64,000 nucleotides of DNA from Gramella sp. Hel_I_59 (GTDB taxonomy: Bacteria > Bacteroidota > Bacteroidia > Flavobacteriales > Flavobacteriaceae). Positions 18,886 to 26,339 of this stretch are shown here, in pieces. The notes beneath the pieces are model-generated. The model saw only the letters and a program-made list of their open reading frames with translations. It did no database searches and was not told where the DNA came from. Location of the stretch: NCBI RefSeq assembly GCF_006714895.1, contig NZ_VFME01000001.1, positions 3,286,001 through 3,350,000 on the forward strand, written 5' to 3'. The translations under genes and the position numbers were made by a program. The stretch's first letter is position 1, and each line of letters starts with the position of its first letter.

Positions 18886-19483
18886 TTAAAAATTAACTGC
18901 TAAGTGAAAAAGAAATCTTTTCGAAGAAGGGAATGGAGTTACATCAACCCCGGTAAAGATTCCGTTAGCTCCAAAATTGGATACTTCAGGATCATAACTG
19001 TTATAATCAAAAATGTTGATAAGGTTAGTTCCCGAGAATCCAAGTTTGATATTATCTATAGTACCGTTCAGGAAATCGTCATAAACTTCCGTAGGAATAT
19101 TATAGTATAAACCAAGCTCACGCATTCTCAAATAAGAAGCATCTTCTACAAAAACCTCAGCAGATGATCCTAACTGACTCACCCTGTAAGGTCCGTTTCC
19201 AACCTGACCGTCTGGATCAAGATCTACAGTATCATAATCGTGACTTGTTCCATTAAGGTCGGTTAACAAGGTCGTAAGATTCACATTCTCACCACCGTTC
19301 TTCCATTGCCATACAAAGGAAAGGTCGAAGTTTTTATAGATTAGTTTAGAGTTAAAACGAAGATACTACCTCACCAGTGGCTTCGTTAATTGACTTACCC
19401 TCCAGTACTTCCTGTGCATATATAATTGTTAGAGTAAGCAGAAAGAGAATTAACCTGAGAGATACCAAATAAAATTGCCTCAT
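18886..19483 (-). pseudogene. SusC/RagA TonB-dependent receptor remnant with large internal deletion
   Basis: Two pieces of a SusC gene are joined. The first, 19352-19483, encodes a signal peptide (MRQFYLVSLRLILFL, cut after IYAQ) and the beginning of the N-terminal carboxypeptidase-regulatory-like domain (EVLEGKSINEATGEVV), then hits a stop after 43 codons. The second, in a different frame from about 19370 to 18886, encodes the C-terminal barrel strands (LRFNSKLIYKNFDLSFVWQW, VEDASYLRMRELGLYYNIP) and ends in the aromatic FLFHLAVNF expected for an outer-membrane protein. About 175 codons remain of a protein usually near 1000 residues. The junction is at about 19360-19375. Confidence 0.88.
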
Positions 19484-19562
19484 GATTCATGTTTACGTTG
19501 ACGATGTAAGCTATTTTTAACTATATAATTAGGGTTTTACCAAATGAAGTCTTAATAAAATA

Positions 19563-20123
19563 TCAATTCCATTGAAGGCTTTCCATTAAATGTCTGATAT
19601 CCTGTTTAAGGTAATCAGCAGCAGGAATAATGGAATCATAATTTGGCAAACTATTGAAGTATACAGAACCGGTAATAAAATGATCTGTACTATCTGTTAG
19701 ATAAAACTGTGCCTGGGAGGCGGCGTCCCCTTCAACTTCATATAACATTCCGTAGGTTTTATGCAGGTCGTTGGTATACACATCCCCTTCTATGGCATCT
19801 GCTTTTACAGTATGTTGTAATGGTAGTTTCTGGGCATCTGTAAGTAAAGAATCCAGATTATCGCGAACAGGCTGATATGTAAGAAAAATCACCCCATTCA
19901 TAGCATCATAATTAATGTTGACCCAGCACGGAATCTTATTTCTTGAAGGCGAAATTCTAGCCTCAGTATTTTTCTCAAATCTGTACGGGCAACCAATATC
20001 ACCCTGTTCATAGTGTGCTTCGGGATATTCCAGCGCCAGGAAAGCTTTTGGCTTTGGTTGTACCTCGTCCTGACAGGATCCAAATGTAAAAAGGAGACCT
20101 ACTATAAAGACCAGTTTTCTCAT
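19563..20123 (-). CDS. gldD: Gliding motility lipoprotein GldD
   Basis: GldD is a lipoprotein needed for gliding and type IX secretion in Flavobacterium johnsoniae. The 186-residue protein has the lipobox TFGSCQDE (lipidated Cys about 17), the family start PKPKAFLALEYPEAHY and the GCPYRFEKN motif. Its start overlaps the gldE stop by 4 bases, the same gldE-gldD order seen in other Flavobacteriia. It is the last gene of the minus-strand ssb-gldE-gldD block. Confidence 0.93.
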   Translation of the reverse strand: MRKLVFIVGLLFTFGSCQDEVQPKPKAFLALEYPEAHYEQGDIGCPYRFEKNTEARISPSRNKIPCWVNINYDAMNGVIFLTYQPVRDNLDSLLTDAQKLPLQHTVKADAIEGDVYTNDLHKTYGMLYEVEGDAASQAQFYLTDSTDHFITGSVYFNSLPNYDSIIPAADYLKQDIRHLMESLQWN

Positions 20124-21442
20124 ACAGGAGCAATGTTCAGCTTGATTTGCTTAATCCTTTTATCGTCGATCACTTCAATTGAAAACGTATAATTCAGAAA
20201 TATGATGTCGTCATTTTTCTTCGGAAAACCTCCGGAGATCTCAAGTAAGAATCCAGCCAAAGTATCTGCCTCTCCTTTTTGATCTTCGAAAACCGTAGGA
20301 TCTTCGATCCTGGTAATCTTATAGAAATCCTTAAGCGGAGTCTTCCCTTCAAAAACGAAGTTGTTTTCATCAAGTTTTGAATAGATCAGATCTTCATCAT
20401 CAAATTCATCGCTAATATCACCAACGATCTCTTCTATAATATCTTCCAGGGAAATAAGTCCGCTGGTTCCCCCATACTCATCCACAACAATGGCAAGGTG
20501 ATTCTTCTTATTTTTAAAATCATTCAAAAGATCATCCAGTTTTTTATTCTCCGGAACAAAATAAGGTTCACGAAGCAAACTAGTCCAGACGAATTTCCTG
20601 TCATTTAAATAAGGTAACAGATCTTTGATATACAGAATTCCAATAACATTATCTACATTTTCTCGAAAGACCGGAATCCTGGAATAACCGTTTTCAATGA
20701 TCTCAGGAATTATTTCGTCGTAGGGACTATCTTCATTTAGTGCGAAAATGTCCATTCTGGGACGCATCACCTGCTTAGTATCTGTATTTCCAAAGCTGAC
20801 GATCCCTTGCAGGATTTTCTGTTCTTCCCGTGTTGTATCTTCTTCGCTGGTAAGTTCCAGCGCTTGAGAAAGGTGATCTATACTTATAAAAGAGCGTTGT
20901 TTCCCGAATTTATCGTGAAAATAGAGGGTAACAGCTCGCATTGGAGTACTTAAAGGAGAAAAGAGCGTATCCAGAACATTGATAGGATAAGCCATAAAAT
21001 TGGAGAATTGCACCTTGTTTCTACTGGCATATACCTTCGGAAGAATCTCTCCAAATAACAATATCAGGAATGTTACTAGACCTACTTCAAATATAAATCG
21101 CAGATCAATGCCAAAATACGTGGTGTTCATCCTTCCGAAGATATCATCGGTAAGACTATCGAAGAGCAGAACAATGGCGATATTAATGAAATTATTAGCT
21201 ACAAGAATAGTAGCCAGTAATTTTTTAGGTTTTTCAAGAAGACTGATGACTATATTCTGTGTCTTTGATCTTTTCCCATCTTCAGTAATGAAATTCGCGG
21301 GAGTAAGTGAAAAGAATGCTACTTCTGCTCCAGAGATCATCGCAGAACATAATAATAGCACGAATAAGGTTATCAGGCTGATAAGCTGGGTAATTCCCAT
21401 TGAGGCTAGAAACAAAAGCAAACTGGGAGGTTCCGAATCCAA
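20120..21442 (-). CDS. gldE: Gliding motility-associated protein GldE (CNNM/CorC-type)
   Basis: A 440-residue inner-membrane protein of the HlyC/CorC family. The order is a DUF21 membrane domain (about residues 15-190), two CBS domains (about 205-325, VMRPRMDIFALNEDSPYDEI and LAIVVDEYGGTSGLISLEDIIEEIVGDI) and a C-terminal CorC/HlyC domain. GldE works with GldD in gliding. The start is a TTG at 21442 giving MDSEPPS, which fits the MDPDP-like start of the family better than the internal ATG at residue 15. It lies 21 bases after ssb. Confidence 0.93.
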   Translation of the reverse strand: MDSEPPSLLLFLASMGITQLISLITLFVLLLCSAMISGAEVAFFSLTPANFITEDGKRSKTQNIVISLLEKPKKLLATILVANNFINIAIVLLFDSLTDDIFGRMNTTYFGIDLRFIFEVGLVTFLILLFGEILPKVYASRNKVQFSNFMAYPINVLDTLFSPLSTPMRAVTLYFHDKFGKQRSFISIDHLSQALELTSEEDTTREEQKILQGIVSFGNTDTKQVMRPRMDIFALNEDSPYDEIIPEIIENGYSRIPVFRENVDNVIGILYIKDLLPYLNDRKFVWTSLLREPYFVPENKKLDDLLNDFKNKKNHLAIVVDEYGGTSGLISLEDIIEEIVGDISDEFDDEDLIYSKLDENNFVFEGKTPLKDFYKITRIEDPTVFEDQKGEADTLAGFLLEISGGFPKKNDDIIFLNYTFSIEVIDDKRIKQIKLNIAPV

Positions 21443-21463
21443 AGGCTGAAATTTTAGTTAAAC

Positions 21464-21946
21464 TTAGAAGGGTAAATCGTCCTCTTCTTCTGTCTGGTTA
21501 TAAGGTTCATTTCTACTTCCGGGACTTTGTGTCGCTGGTTGTTGCTGCTGCGCAGGTCTATTCTGACTCATTTGCTGATTTCCAGTAGATGGCTCTGCAG
21601 AACTTTCATTTTTAGGAGTCAGGAATGTAAATTCTGTACAATGAATTTCTGTAGAATATCGCTCGCTTCCAGAATCATCCTGCCATTTACGGGTCTTTAT
21701 ACGACCTTCGATATAAACCTTGTCTCCTTTTTTCAGGTATTTTTCACAGATCTCTGCAGCTTTATTCCTAACTACTACGTTGTGCCATTCAGTATTGGTC
21801 ACTCGCTCACCAGTTGTTTTGTTGGTATAGCTTTCGTTAGTAGCGATTGGGAAACGCCCCAACGATCCACCACCTTCAAAATAATGCATTTTCACGTCAT
21901 CTCCTGTATGTCCAATCAACATTACCTTGTTCAATGTACCTGTCAT
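21464..21946 (-). CDS. ssb: Single-stranded DNA-binding protein
   Basis: A 160-residue SSB protecting single-stranded DNA in replication and repair. The OB fold occupies residues 1-107 (MTGTLNKVMLIGHTGDD, TEWHNVVVRNKAAEICEKYLKKGDKVYIEGRI). A glutamine-, proline- and serine-rich disordered linker follows, and the tail ends EEDDLPF, the acidic tip that recruits partner proteins. It sits between mutY and gldE on the same strand; a TATCTTTG element at 22037-22044 could be its -7 box. Confidence 0.98.
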   Translation of the reverse strand: MTGTLNKVMLIGHTGDDVKMHYFEGGGSLGRFPIATNESYTNKTTGERVTNTEWHNVVVRNKAAEICEKYLKKGDKVYIEGRIKTRKWQDDSGSERYSTEIHCTEFTFLTPKNESSAEPSTGNQQMSQNRPAQQQQPATQSPGSRNEPYNQTEEEDDLPF

Positions 21947-22055
21947 TTCAGTATAATTTTAAAGCCAATAAAGGCTTAGTAAGACTAAATTTATTCTAAA
22001 ATACTAATTTTTTTTCGCCACAAAGGCAAAAACGAGCAAAGATATAAACAAGCAT

Positions 22056-23108
22056 CTATTTATAATCCTCCGGAAGGAAATCATTTAAAAAATTTTCTAT
22101 AAGTACCGGAACTGGATAATCCTTCAGCTTATTGAAATTGATGGATTCAAGGCTTTCAGCATCAATATTCACGGTCCAGAAGGTCGTATGTAAATGTTGA
22201 TGAGATAGTTTATGAATAACCTCCTTCTCATTATATATATGTAGCTCAAAATTTTGATCACCTACGAGTTCCTGAAAATTCTCTGTATCTATAAGCTCTG
22301 CTTCACCAACTGGTTTATTCGTCTCTACCAGCGGAAATTGATAAAGTCCGGACCAGATGCCCTTTCCTGTTCGTTCTTCCAGAATGGTCTGCTCATCCCT
22401 GAATTGAGGAACTATATAATTAAAGTATCGATGCCTGATCTTTGATTTCTTAATCTTTATAGGCAGTTCCTTAATTTGGTCATTCTTCAAAGCCATGCAA
22501 ACATCATTAAAAGGACAGGTCTCACAAAGAGGGTTTTGAGGCTTGCATTGAATGGCGCCAAACTCCATGATCGCCTGGTTGAAGGTAGCCGGATCGTTAT
22601 GATCTATAAGCTCCTGTGCCAATGCTTTAAATTCTTTGATTCCCGGAGTACTATTAATAGGAGTGTCTACTCCAAAAACTCTGGATAAAACCCGGTAAAC
22701 ATTCCCATCTACGACGGCAACCGGTTCGTTGAAACAAAAGGAAGCGATGGCGCTTGCTGTATAATCACCAACACCTTTTAAGGTCTTAAGCTCTTTATAA
22801 TGATCTGGAAAATTCCCGTCAAGTTCTTTAGAAACCCTGATAGCTGTGGTGTGCAGGTTTCTCGCTCTTGAATAATAACCCAATCCCTGCCATAGTTTTA
22901 ACACCTCCTGTTCCGGTGCATTGGCCAGGGAATGAACATTAGGATATACTTCAGTAAAACGTAGGTAGTAAGGCAAACCCTGTTCCACCCGTGTTTGTTG
23001 CATTATTATTTCGCTAAGCCAGATTTTATAAGGATCCTGAGTAGATCTCCAAGGTAAGTCGCGTTTGTTTTGCAAATACCATTGCTTCAGTCTTTTGGAA
23101 AAAACCAT
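22056..23108 (-). CDS. mutY: A/G-specific adenine glycosylase MutY
   Basis: MutY removes adenine mispaired with 8-oxoguanine or guanine. The 350 residues contain the helix-hairpin-helix core with catalytic Glu33 (SEIIMQQTRV), the LKGVGDYTASAI hairpin (110-121) and Asp134 (VVDGNVYRV). The 4Fe-4S cysteines are at 188, 195, 198 and 204 (C-x6-C-x2-C-x5-C). A C-terminal MutT-like NUDIX domain (about 225-345) recognises oxoG. It is divergent from the HU gene and upstream of ssb. Confidence 0.97.
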   Translation of the reverse strand: MVFSKRLKQWYLQNKRDLPWRSTQDPYKIWLSEIIMQQTRVEQGLPYYLRFTEVYPNVHSLANAPEQEVLKLWQGLGYYSRARNLHTTAIRVSKELDGNFPDHYKELKTLKGVGDYTASAIASFCFNEPVAVVDGNVYRVLSRVFGVDTPINSTPGIKEFKALAQELIDHNDPATFNQAIMEFGAIQCKPQNPLCETCPFNDVCMALKNDQIKELPIKIKKSKIRHRYFNYIVPQFRDEQTILEERTGKGIWSGLYQFPLVETNKPVGEAELIDTENFQELVGDQNFELHIYNEKEVIHKLSHQHLHTTFWTVNIDAESLESINFNKLKDYPVPVLIENFLNDFLPEDYK

Positions 23109-23167
23109 AGTAATTTATGAATCTCCGCAATAATAGAGGTTTATTCCGTTATTATTAGTGAATTAGG

Positions 23168-23200
23168 TTTGAAATATTGCAGATTTAATTCTTATATTTG
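23168..23200 (+). promoter_or_regulatory. Bacteroidota-type promoter of the HU gene
   Basis: TTTG at 23168-23171, 21 bases, then TATATTTG at 23193-23200, a full consensus match. Transcription would start near 23205, about 45 bases before the HU ATG. Confidence 0.8.
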
Positions 23201-23248
23201 CCCCCTTGAAAAATTGAACCCCAATAATTAAATTTAAATAGCACGAAA

Positions 23249-23539
23249 ATGACGAAAGCAGATATTGTAGCAAACATTTCAGAAAAACTGGGAATGGAAA
23301 AGGCAGACGTACAAGCTACTATAGAATCTTTTATGGATGAGGTTAAAACTTCGCTAGAAAGTGGAGATAACGTTTATCTTCGTGGTTTTGGAAGTTTTGT
23401 TGTAAAGACCAGAGCTGAAAAAACTGGAAGAAACATTTCCAAGAACACGACCATTAAAATTCCTGCTCACAACATTCCTGCATTTAAACCTGCAAAGATT
23501 TTTGTAGAAGGAGTTAAATCAAATGTTGAGGTAAAGTAA
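23249..23539 (+). CDS. HU-family DNA-binding protein
   Basis: A 96-residue HU/IHF-type histone-like protein that bends DNA as a dimer. It starts MTKADIVANISEKLGMEKADV and carries the DNA-binding arm region GFGSFVVKTRAEKTGRNISKNTTIKIPAHNIPAFKPAK complete with the conserved intercalating proline (NIPAF). It has its own strong promoter and is followed by the small basic protein gene. Confidence 0.97.
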   Translation: MTKADIVANISEKLGMEKADVQATIESFMDEVKTSLESGDNVYLRGFGSFVVKTRAEKTGRNISKNTTIKIPAHNIPAFKPAKIFVEGVKSNVEVK

Positions 23540-23547
23540 ATTGAAAT

Positions 23548-23562
23548 ACCGGACGACCCGGT
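23548..23562 (+). other. Small hairpin between HU and the small basic protein
   Basis: ACCGG, 5 bases and CCGGT form a short stem 8 bases after the HU stop. No T run follows, so it is more likely an mRNA-processing or 3'-end stabilising element than a terminator. Confidence 0.35.
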
Positions 23563-23602
23563 CTTTCCAAGAAATAAGTATTAATTTAAATGACATTGCA
23601 CT

Positions 23603-23692
23603 ATGCCAAGTGGTAAAAAAAGAAAAAGACATAAGGTGGCTACGCACAAGCGTAAGAAGAGAAGAAGAGCTAATCGCCACAAGAAAAAGTAG
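23603..23692 (+). CDS. 29-residue highly basic protein, possible ribosome-associated peptide
   Basis: ATG at 23603 opens a 29-codon frame ending TAG at 23690-23692. About two thirds of the residues are Lys, Arg or His: MPSGKKRKRHKVATHKRKK, then RRRANRHKKK. I recall similar peptides at the same place, between HU and the RNase G gene, in other Bacteroidota. Composition and size fit a ribosomal or rRNA-binding peptide; the KKRKRHK...HKRKKRRR pattern is reminiscent of the bS22/mS38 (DUF1713) type of tiny basic ribosomal proteins, but this similarity is by eye only. A terminator overlaps its stop codon. Confidence 0.75.
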   Translation: MPSGKKRKRHKVATHKRKKRRRANRHKKK

Positions 23693-23712
23693 TGTGACAA
23701 CTACTTTTTTTA
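23684..23712 (+). terminator. Intrinsic terminator overlapping the small basic gene's stop
   Basis: AAAAAGTAGT (23684-23693), a 6-base loop and ACTACTTTTT (23700-23709) form a perfect 10-pair stem running into more T. The stop codon lies within the stem, so translating ribosomes could weaken termination. Confidence 0.8.
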
Positions 23713-23738
23713 TTTAATTACAATCGTTCTTTGAAATT

Positions 23739-23775
23739 GAAACCTTCAGCAAACGAGTTTTGCTAAAAAGGTTTC
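23739..23775 (+). promoter_or_regulatory. Two-tier stem-loop in the leader of rng
   Basis: GAAACCTT (23739-23746) pairs with AAGGTTTC (23768-23775), and inside it AGCAAA (23748-23753) pairs with TTTGCT (23759-23764) around a 5-base loop. Fourteen pairs with one small internal bulge. It ends 28 bases before the rng ATG. Leader hairpins are the site of self-control for RNase E in Escherichia coli; a similar role here is inference. Confidence 0.5.
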
Positions 23776-23803
23776 TTCAGGATTCAAAACCTGTGAAAAA
23801 ATA

Positions 23804-25399
23804 ATGTTTAATCCATCTATGTCTGTAATTATTACAGGTATGGATATAAAATCTGGAAGTGTGGACAAAGAATTAATTATCCGGTCCGAACCTTCTGCTG
23901 TAGATTTTGCCTTATTAAAAGATGGAAAACTTATTGAACTTAACAAAGAGGAGGACAGCACCAAATTCAATGTTGGAGATATTTATATTGCCAAGATTCG
24001 AAAAGCTGTTCCTGGGTTAAATGCCGCATTTGTAAATGTTGGCTATGAGAAAGATGGTTTTTTACACTATCATGATCTGGGACCTCAGATCTCTTCTTTG
24101 GTAAAGTTCATCAAACGTGTAAGCACAGGTAAACTAAAAGATTATTCTTTAAAGAATTTTTCTATTGAAAAGGATATAGACAAAAACGGCTCTATTGCCG
24201 ATGTTCTAAAATCCAATCAATCGCTACTGGTTCAAATAGTTAAGGAACCTATCTCCACCAAAGGCCCCAGGATTAGCTCAGAGCTATCCCTGCCAGGGCG
24301 TTATATCGTTCTCGTACCTTTTTCAAACAGGGTTTCAGTTTCTCAAAAAATTGAAAGCAAAGAAGAAAAGGAACGTTTAAAGAGACTGGTAAAAAGCATC
24401 AAACCTAAAGGATTTGGTGTAATTGTTAGAACCGTAGCTGAAGGCAAGAAAGTAGCAGAACTGGACAGAGACCTACAGAATTTGGTTGGTCGCTGGACAG
24501 GAATGTGTAAAAAATTGTATAAACCTCATCACCCGTCGAAAGTACTGGGAGAATTGAACAGAGCCTCTTCATTGTTAAGAGATATATTCAATGATTCGTT
24601 TACTTCCATTTGCGTGGATGATGAAACACTTTATACGCAAATCAAAGATTATGTGAGCGAAATCGCTCCAGAAAAAGAATCAATCGTAAAGTTGCATCAA
24701 TCCAATCAACCCATTTTCGAAAAACACGGTATCGAGAGACAAATAAAAACTTCCTTTGGGCGCACCGTATCTATGAGTAAAGGCGCCTATCTGGTAATAG
24801 AACATACTGAAGCTATGCACGTCGTTGACGTAAACTCCGGTAACCGTTCCAATAAATCCAAAAACCAGGAAGACACTGCGTTAGAGGTTAACATGATAAG
24901 TGCCACAGAAATTGCCCGGCAGTTACGCTTGCGTGACATGGGTGGTATCATTGTAGTGGACTTTATAGACATGAACAAAGCCGAAAACAGGAAGAAACTC
25001 TACGATCACCTGCGTAACGAAATGAGTGATGACCGTGCTAAGCACAAGATTCTACCTCCGAGTAAATTCGGATTGATACAAATTACCAGACAACGCGTAA
25101 GGCCTGAAATGAATATCAAGACCCGTGAGGATAATCCAAACGGAAACGGCGAGATCGAAGCACCAATTAGTTTGGTGAATAAGATCAAAGTCGATCTTGA
25201 AAAGCTTATTAAGAAAGATCATAAAAAGATCACCCTTAGCGCACATCCCTTTATTGCAGCCTTTTTAACAAAAGGCTTTCCATCTCCCCGCTCCAAGTGG
25301 TTTGTTGACCACAAAAGGTGGGTGAAAATTTTACCTCGCGATGCTTACACGTATTTAGAGTACCACTTTCACGATAATGACGGGAAAGTGATCCAATAA
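23804..25399 (+). CDS. rng: Ribonuclease E/G family endoribonuclease
   Basis: An S1-domain endoribonuclease that processes rRNA and decays mRNA. From the ATG at 23804 it has 531 residues; the conserved family start (DKELIIRSEPSAVDFALLKDG) begins only at residue 20-21, so the GTG at 23861 is a serious alternative giving 512. The S1 region is near 55-140, the catalytic DNase-I-like part carries the metal-binding aspartates in MHVVDVNSGNRSNKS and GGIIVVDFIDM, and the C-terminus ends soon after the zinc-link/small-domain region, without the long scaffold tail of RNase E. A terminator follows. Confidence 0.95.
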   Translation: MFNPSMSVIITGMDIKSGSVDKELIIRSEPSAVDFALLKDGKLIELNKEEDSTKFNVGDIYIAKIRKAVPGLNAAFVNVGYEKDGFLHYHDLGPQISSLVKFIKRVSTGKLKDYSLKNFSIEKDIDKNGSIADVLKSNQSLLVQIVKEPISTKGPRISSELSLPGRYIVLVPFSNRVSVSQKIESKEEKERLKRLVKSIKPKGFGVIVRTVAEGKKVAELDRDLQNLVGRWTGMCKKLYKPHHPSKVLGELNRASSLLRDIFNDSFTSICVDDETLYTQIKDYVSEIAPEKESIVKLHQSNQPIFEKHGIERQIKTSFGRTVSMSKGAYLVIEHTEAMHVVDVNSGNRSNKSKNQEDTALEVNMISATEIARQLRLRDMGGIIVVDFIDMNKAENRKKLYDHLRNEMSDDRAKHKILPPSKFGLIQITRQRVRPEMNIKTREDNPNGNGEIEAPISLVNKIKVDLEKLIKKDHKKITLSAHPFIAAFLTKGFPSPRSKWFVDHKRWVKILPRDAYTYLEYHFHDNDGKVIQ

Positions 25400-25403
25400 C
25401 AAG

Positions 25404-25437
25404 AACGCCTTTCAAGCAATTGGAAGGCGTTTTTTTA
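25404..25437 (+). terminator. Intrinsic terminator after rng
   Basis: AACGCCTT, a loop and AAGGCGTT followed by seven T. Confidence 0.9.
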
Positions 25438-25552
25438 TGCCCTATTCTGAAATTGCCAATTGGCATTTGAGCAACAATTCTTTGGCATTGGTTTAACTAC
25501 AGACATTTATTCTTCCGCTTAATTTTATGGTATTAACCATTTAAAATTAATC

Positions 25553-26035
25553 ATGAAAAATTTAAAAGATTTATTCGAACACCAACTGAAGGATCTCTAC
25601 AGTGCAGAAAGCCAATTATTAAAAGCTCTTCCTAAGATGGCTGAAAATGCTACCGATGCTAAGCTAAAGAAAGCATTTGAAGCGCACCTGGAAGAAACCA
25701 AGGAACACCAACAACGCCTGGAAGAAGTTTGCAAGGAACTGGAAATTAAACCAACCGGAGAAACCTGCAAAGCCATGAAAGGACTTATTGCTGAAGCTGA
25801 AGCATTCCTAAAGGAAGATGCAGAAAAAGAGGTGCGTGATGCCGGTCTAATTGCAGATGCTCAAAGAGTAGAGCATTACGAGATCTCCGGATATGGAACT
25901 GTAGTTCGTTACGCCAAAGAACTGGGTTACGATAGCATCGCAAAAAAACTACAAAAAACCCTTGATGAAGAATATACAGCAGACGAGAAACTAGACAAGC
26001 TAGCAGAAGGCCGACTGAACAAAAAAGCCAAATAG
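25553..26035 (+). CDS. DUF892/YciF-type ferritin-like protein
   Basis: A 160-residue helical protein of the YciE/YciF (DUF892) family, a ferritin-like four-helix bundle with an extra pair of helices, linked to stress response in other bacteria. The family opening KDLFEHQLKDLYSAESQLLKALPKMAE is clear. Metal ligands would come from the glutamates and histidines of helices such as AHLEETKEHQQRLEEV and DAQRVEHYEISGYGT. It is cytoplasmic and stands alone. A 12-base palindrome (TGCCAATTGGCA, 25454-25465) lies about 90 bases upstream and a weak terminator follows. Confidence 0.92.
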   Translation: MKNLKDLFEHQLKDLYSAESQLLKALPKMAENATDAKLKKAFEAHLEETKEHQQRLEEVCKELEIKPTGETCKAMKGLIAEAEAFLKEDAEKEVRDAGLIADAQRVEHYEISGYGTVVRYAKELGYDSIAKKLQKTLDEEYTADEKLDKLAEGRLNKKAK

Positions 26036-26057
26036 TACAATCAGATAATAATTTAAG

Positions 26058-26084
26058 AACCTTCCTTCCAGGAAGGTTTATTTA
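26058..26084 (+). terminator. Probable terminator after the DUF892 gene
   Basis: AACCTTCC, 5 bases and GGAAGGTT followed by TATTTAT; the T run is interrupted, so termination may be partial. Confidence 0.6.
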
Positions 26085-26126
26085 TGTTTGAACTTCTAAT
26101 TTTTCAGCAATTAGAATTCAAAATTC

Positions 26127-26134
26127 TATATTTG
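26127..26134 (+). promoter_or_regulatory. -7 element of the small membrane protein-recX unit
   Basis: TATATTTG matches the TAnnTTTG -7 box and ends only 4 bases before the ATG at 26139. No clear TTTG lies at the right distance upstream. If used, transcription would start at or within a few bases of the start codon. Confidence 0.5.
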
Positions 26135-26138
26135 AAAA

Positions 26139-26339
26139 ATGAGGAAATTTCCACTTCTTGTAAGTAGTATAACCCTAATCCTGGGATTCACTTTTTACGG
26201 CGAAATAATCACATTCAGCCTATATGATACCTACTATTTGATCCCTGCGGAAGTTGCACTATTTTCAATCTGGTTATTGATCACGATCATTTACTGGGCG
26301 TTTCAATTGAAAAGATACTTATCCCGAAATGAAGCATAA
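26139..26339 (+). CDS. Small two-helix membrane protein, unknown
   Basis: A 66-residue protein with two predicted membrane helices (about 5-27 and 35-56) joined by a short loop SLYDTYYLIP and ending in a basic cytoplasmic tail LKRYLSRNEA. The DTYY-I motif between helices resembles a motif in haem-copper oxidase subunit I, but the protein is far too short to be one. I do not recognise its family. The stop overlaps the recX start by 11 bases, so the two are probably one transcript. A -7 element directly before the ATG suggests a leaderless message. Confidence 0.65.
   Translation: MRKFPLLVSSITLILGFTFYGEIITFSLYDTYYLIPAEVALFSIWLLITIIYWAFQLKRYLSRNEA

Noticed and set aside
19352..19483. Independent small secreted 43-residue protein
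   Set aside because: It has a signal peptide, but the rest is the start of a SusC N-terminal domain and the susC C-terminus follows directly, so it is part of the pseudogene.
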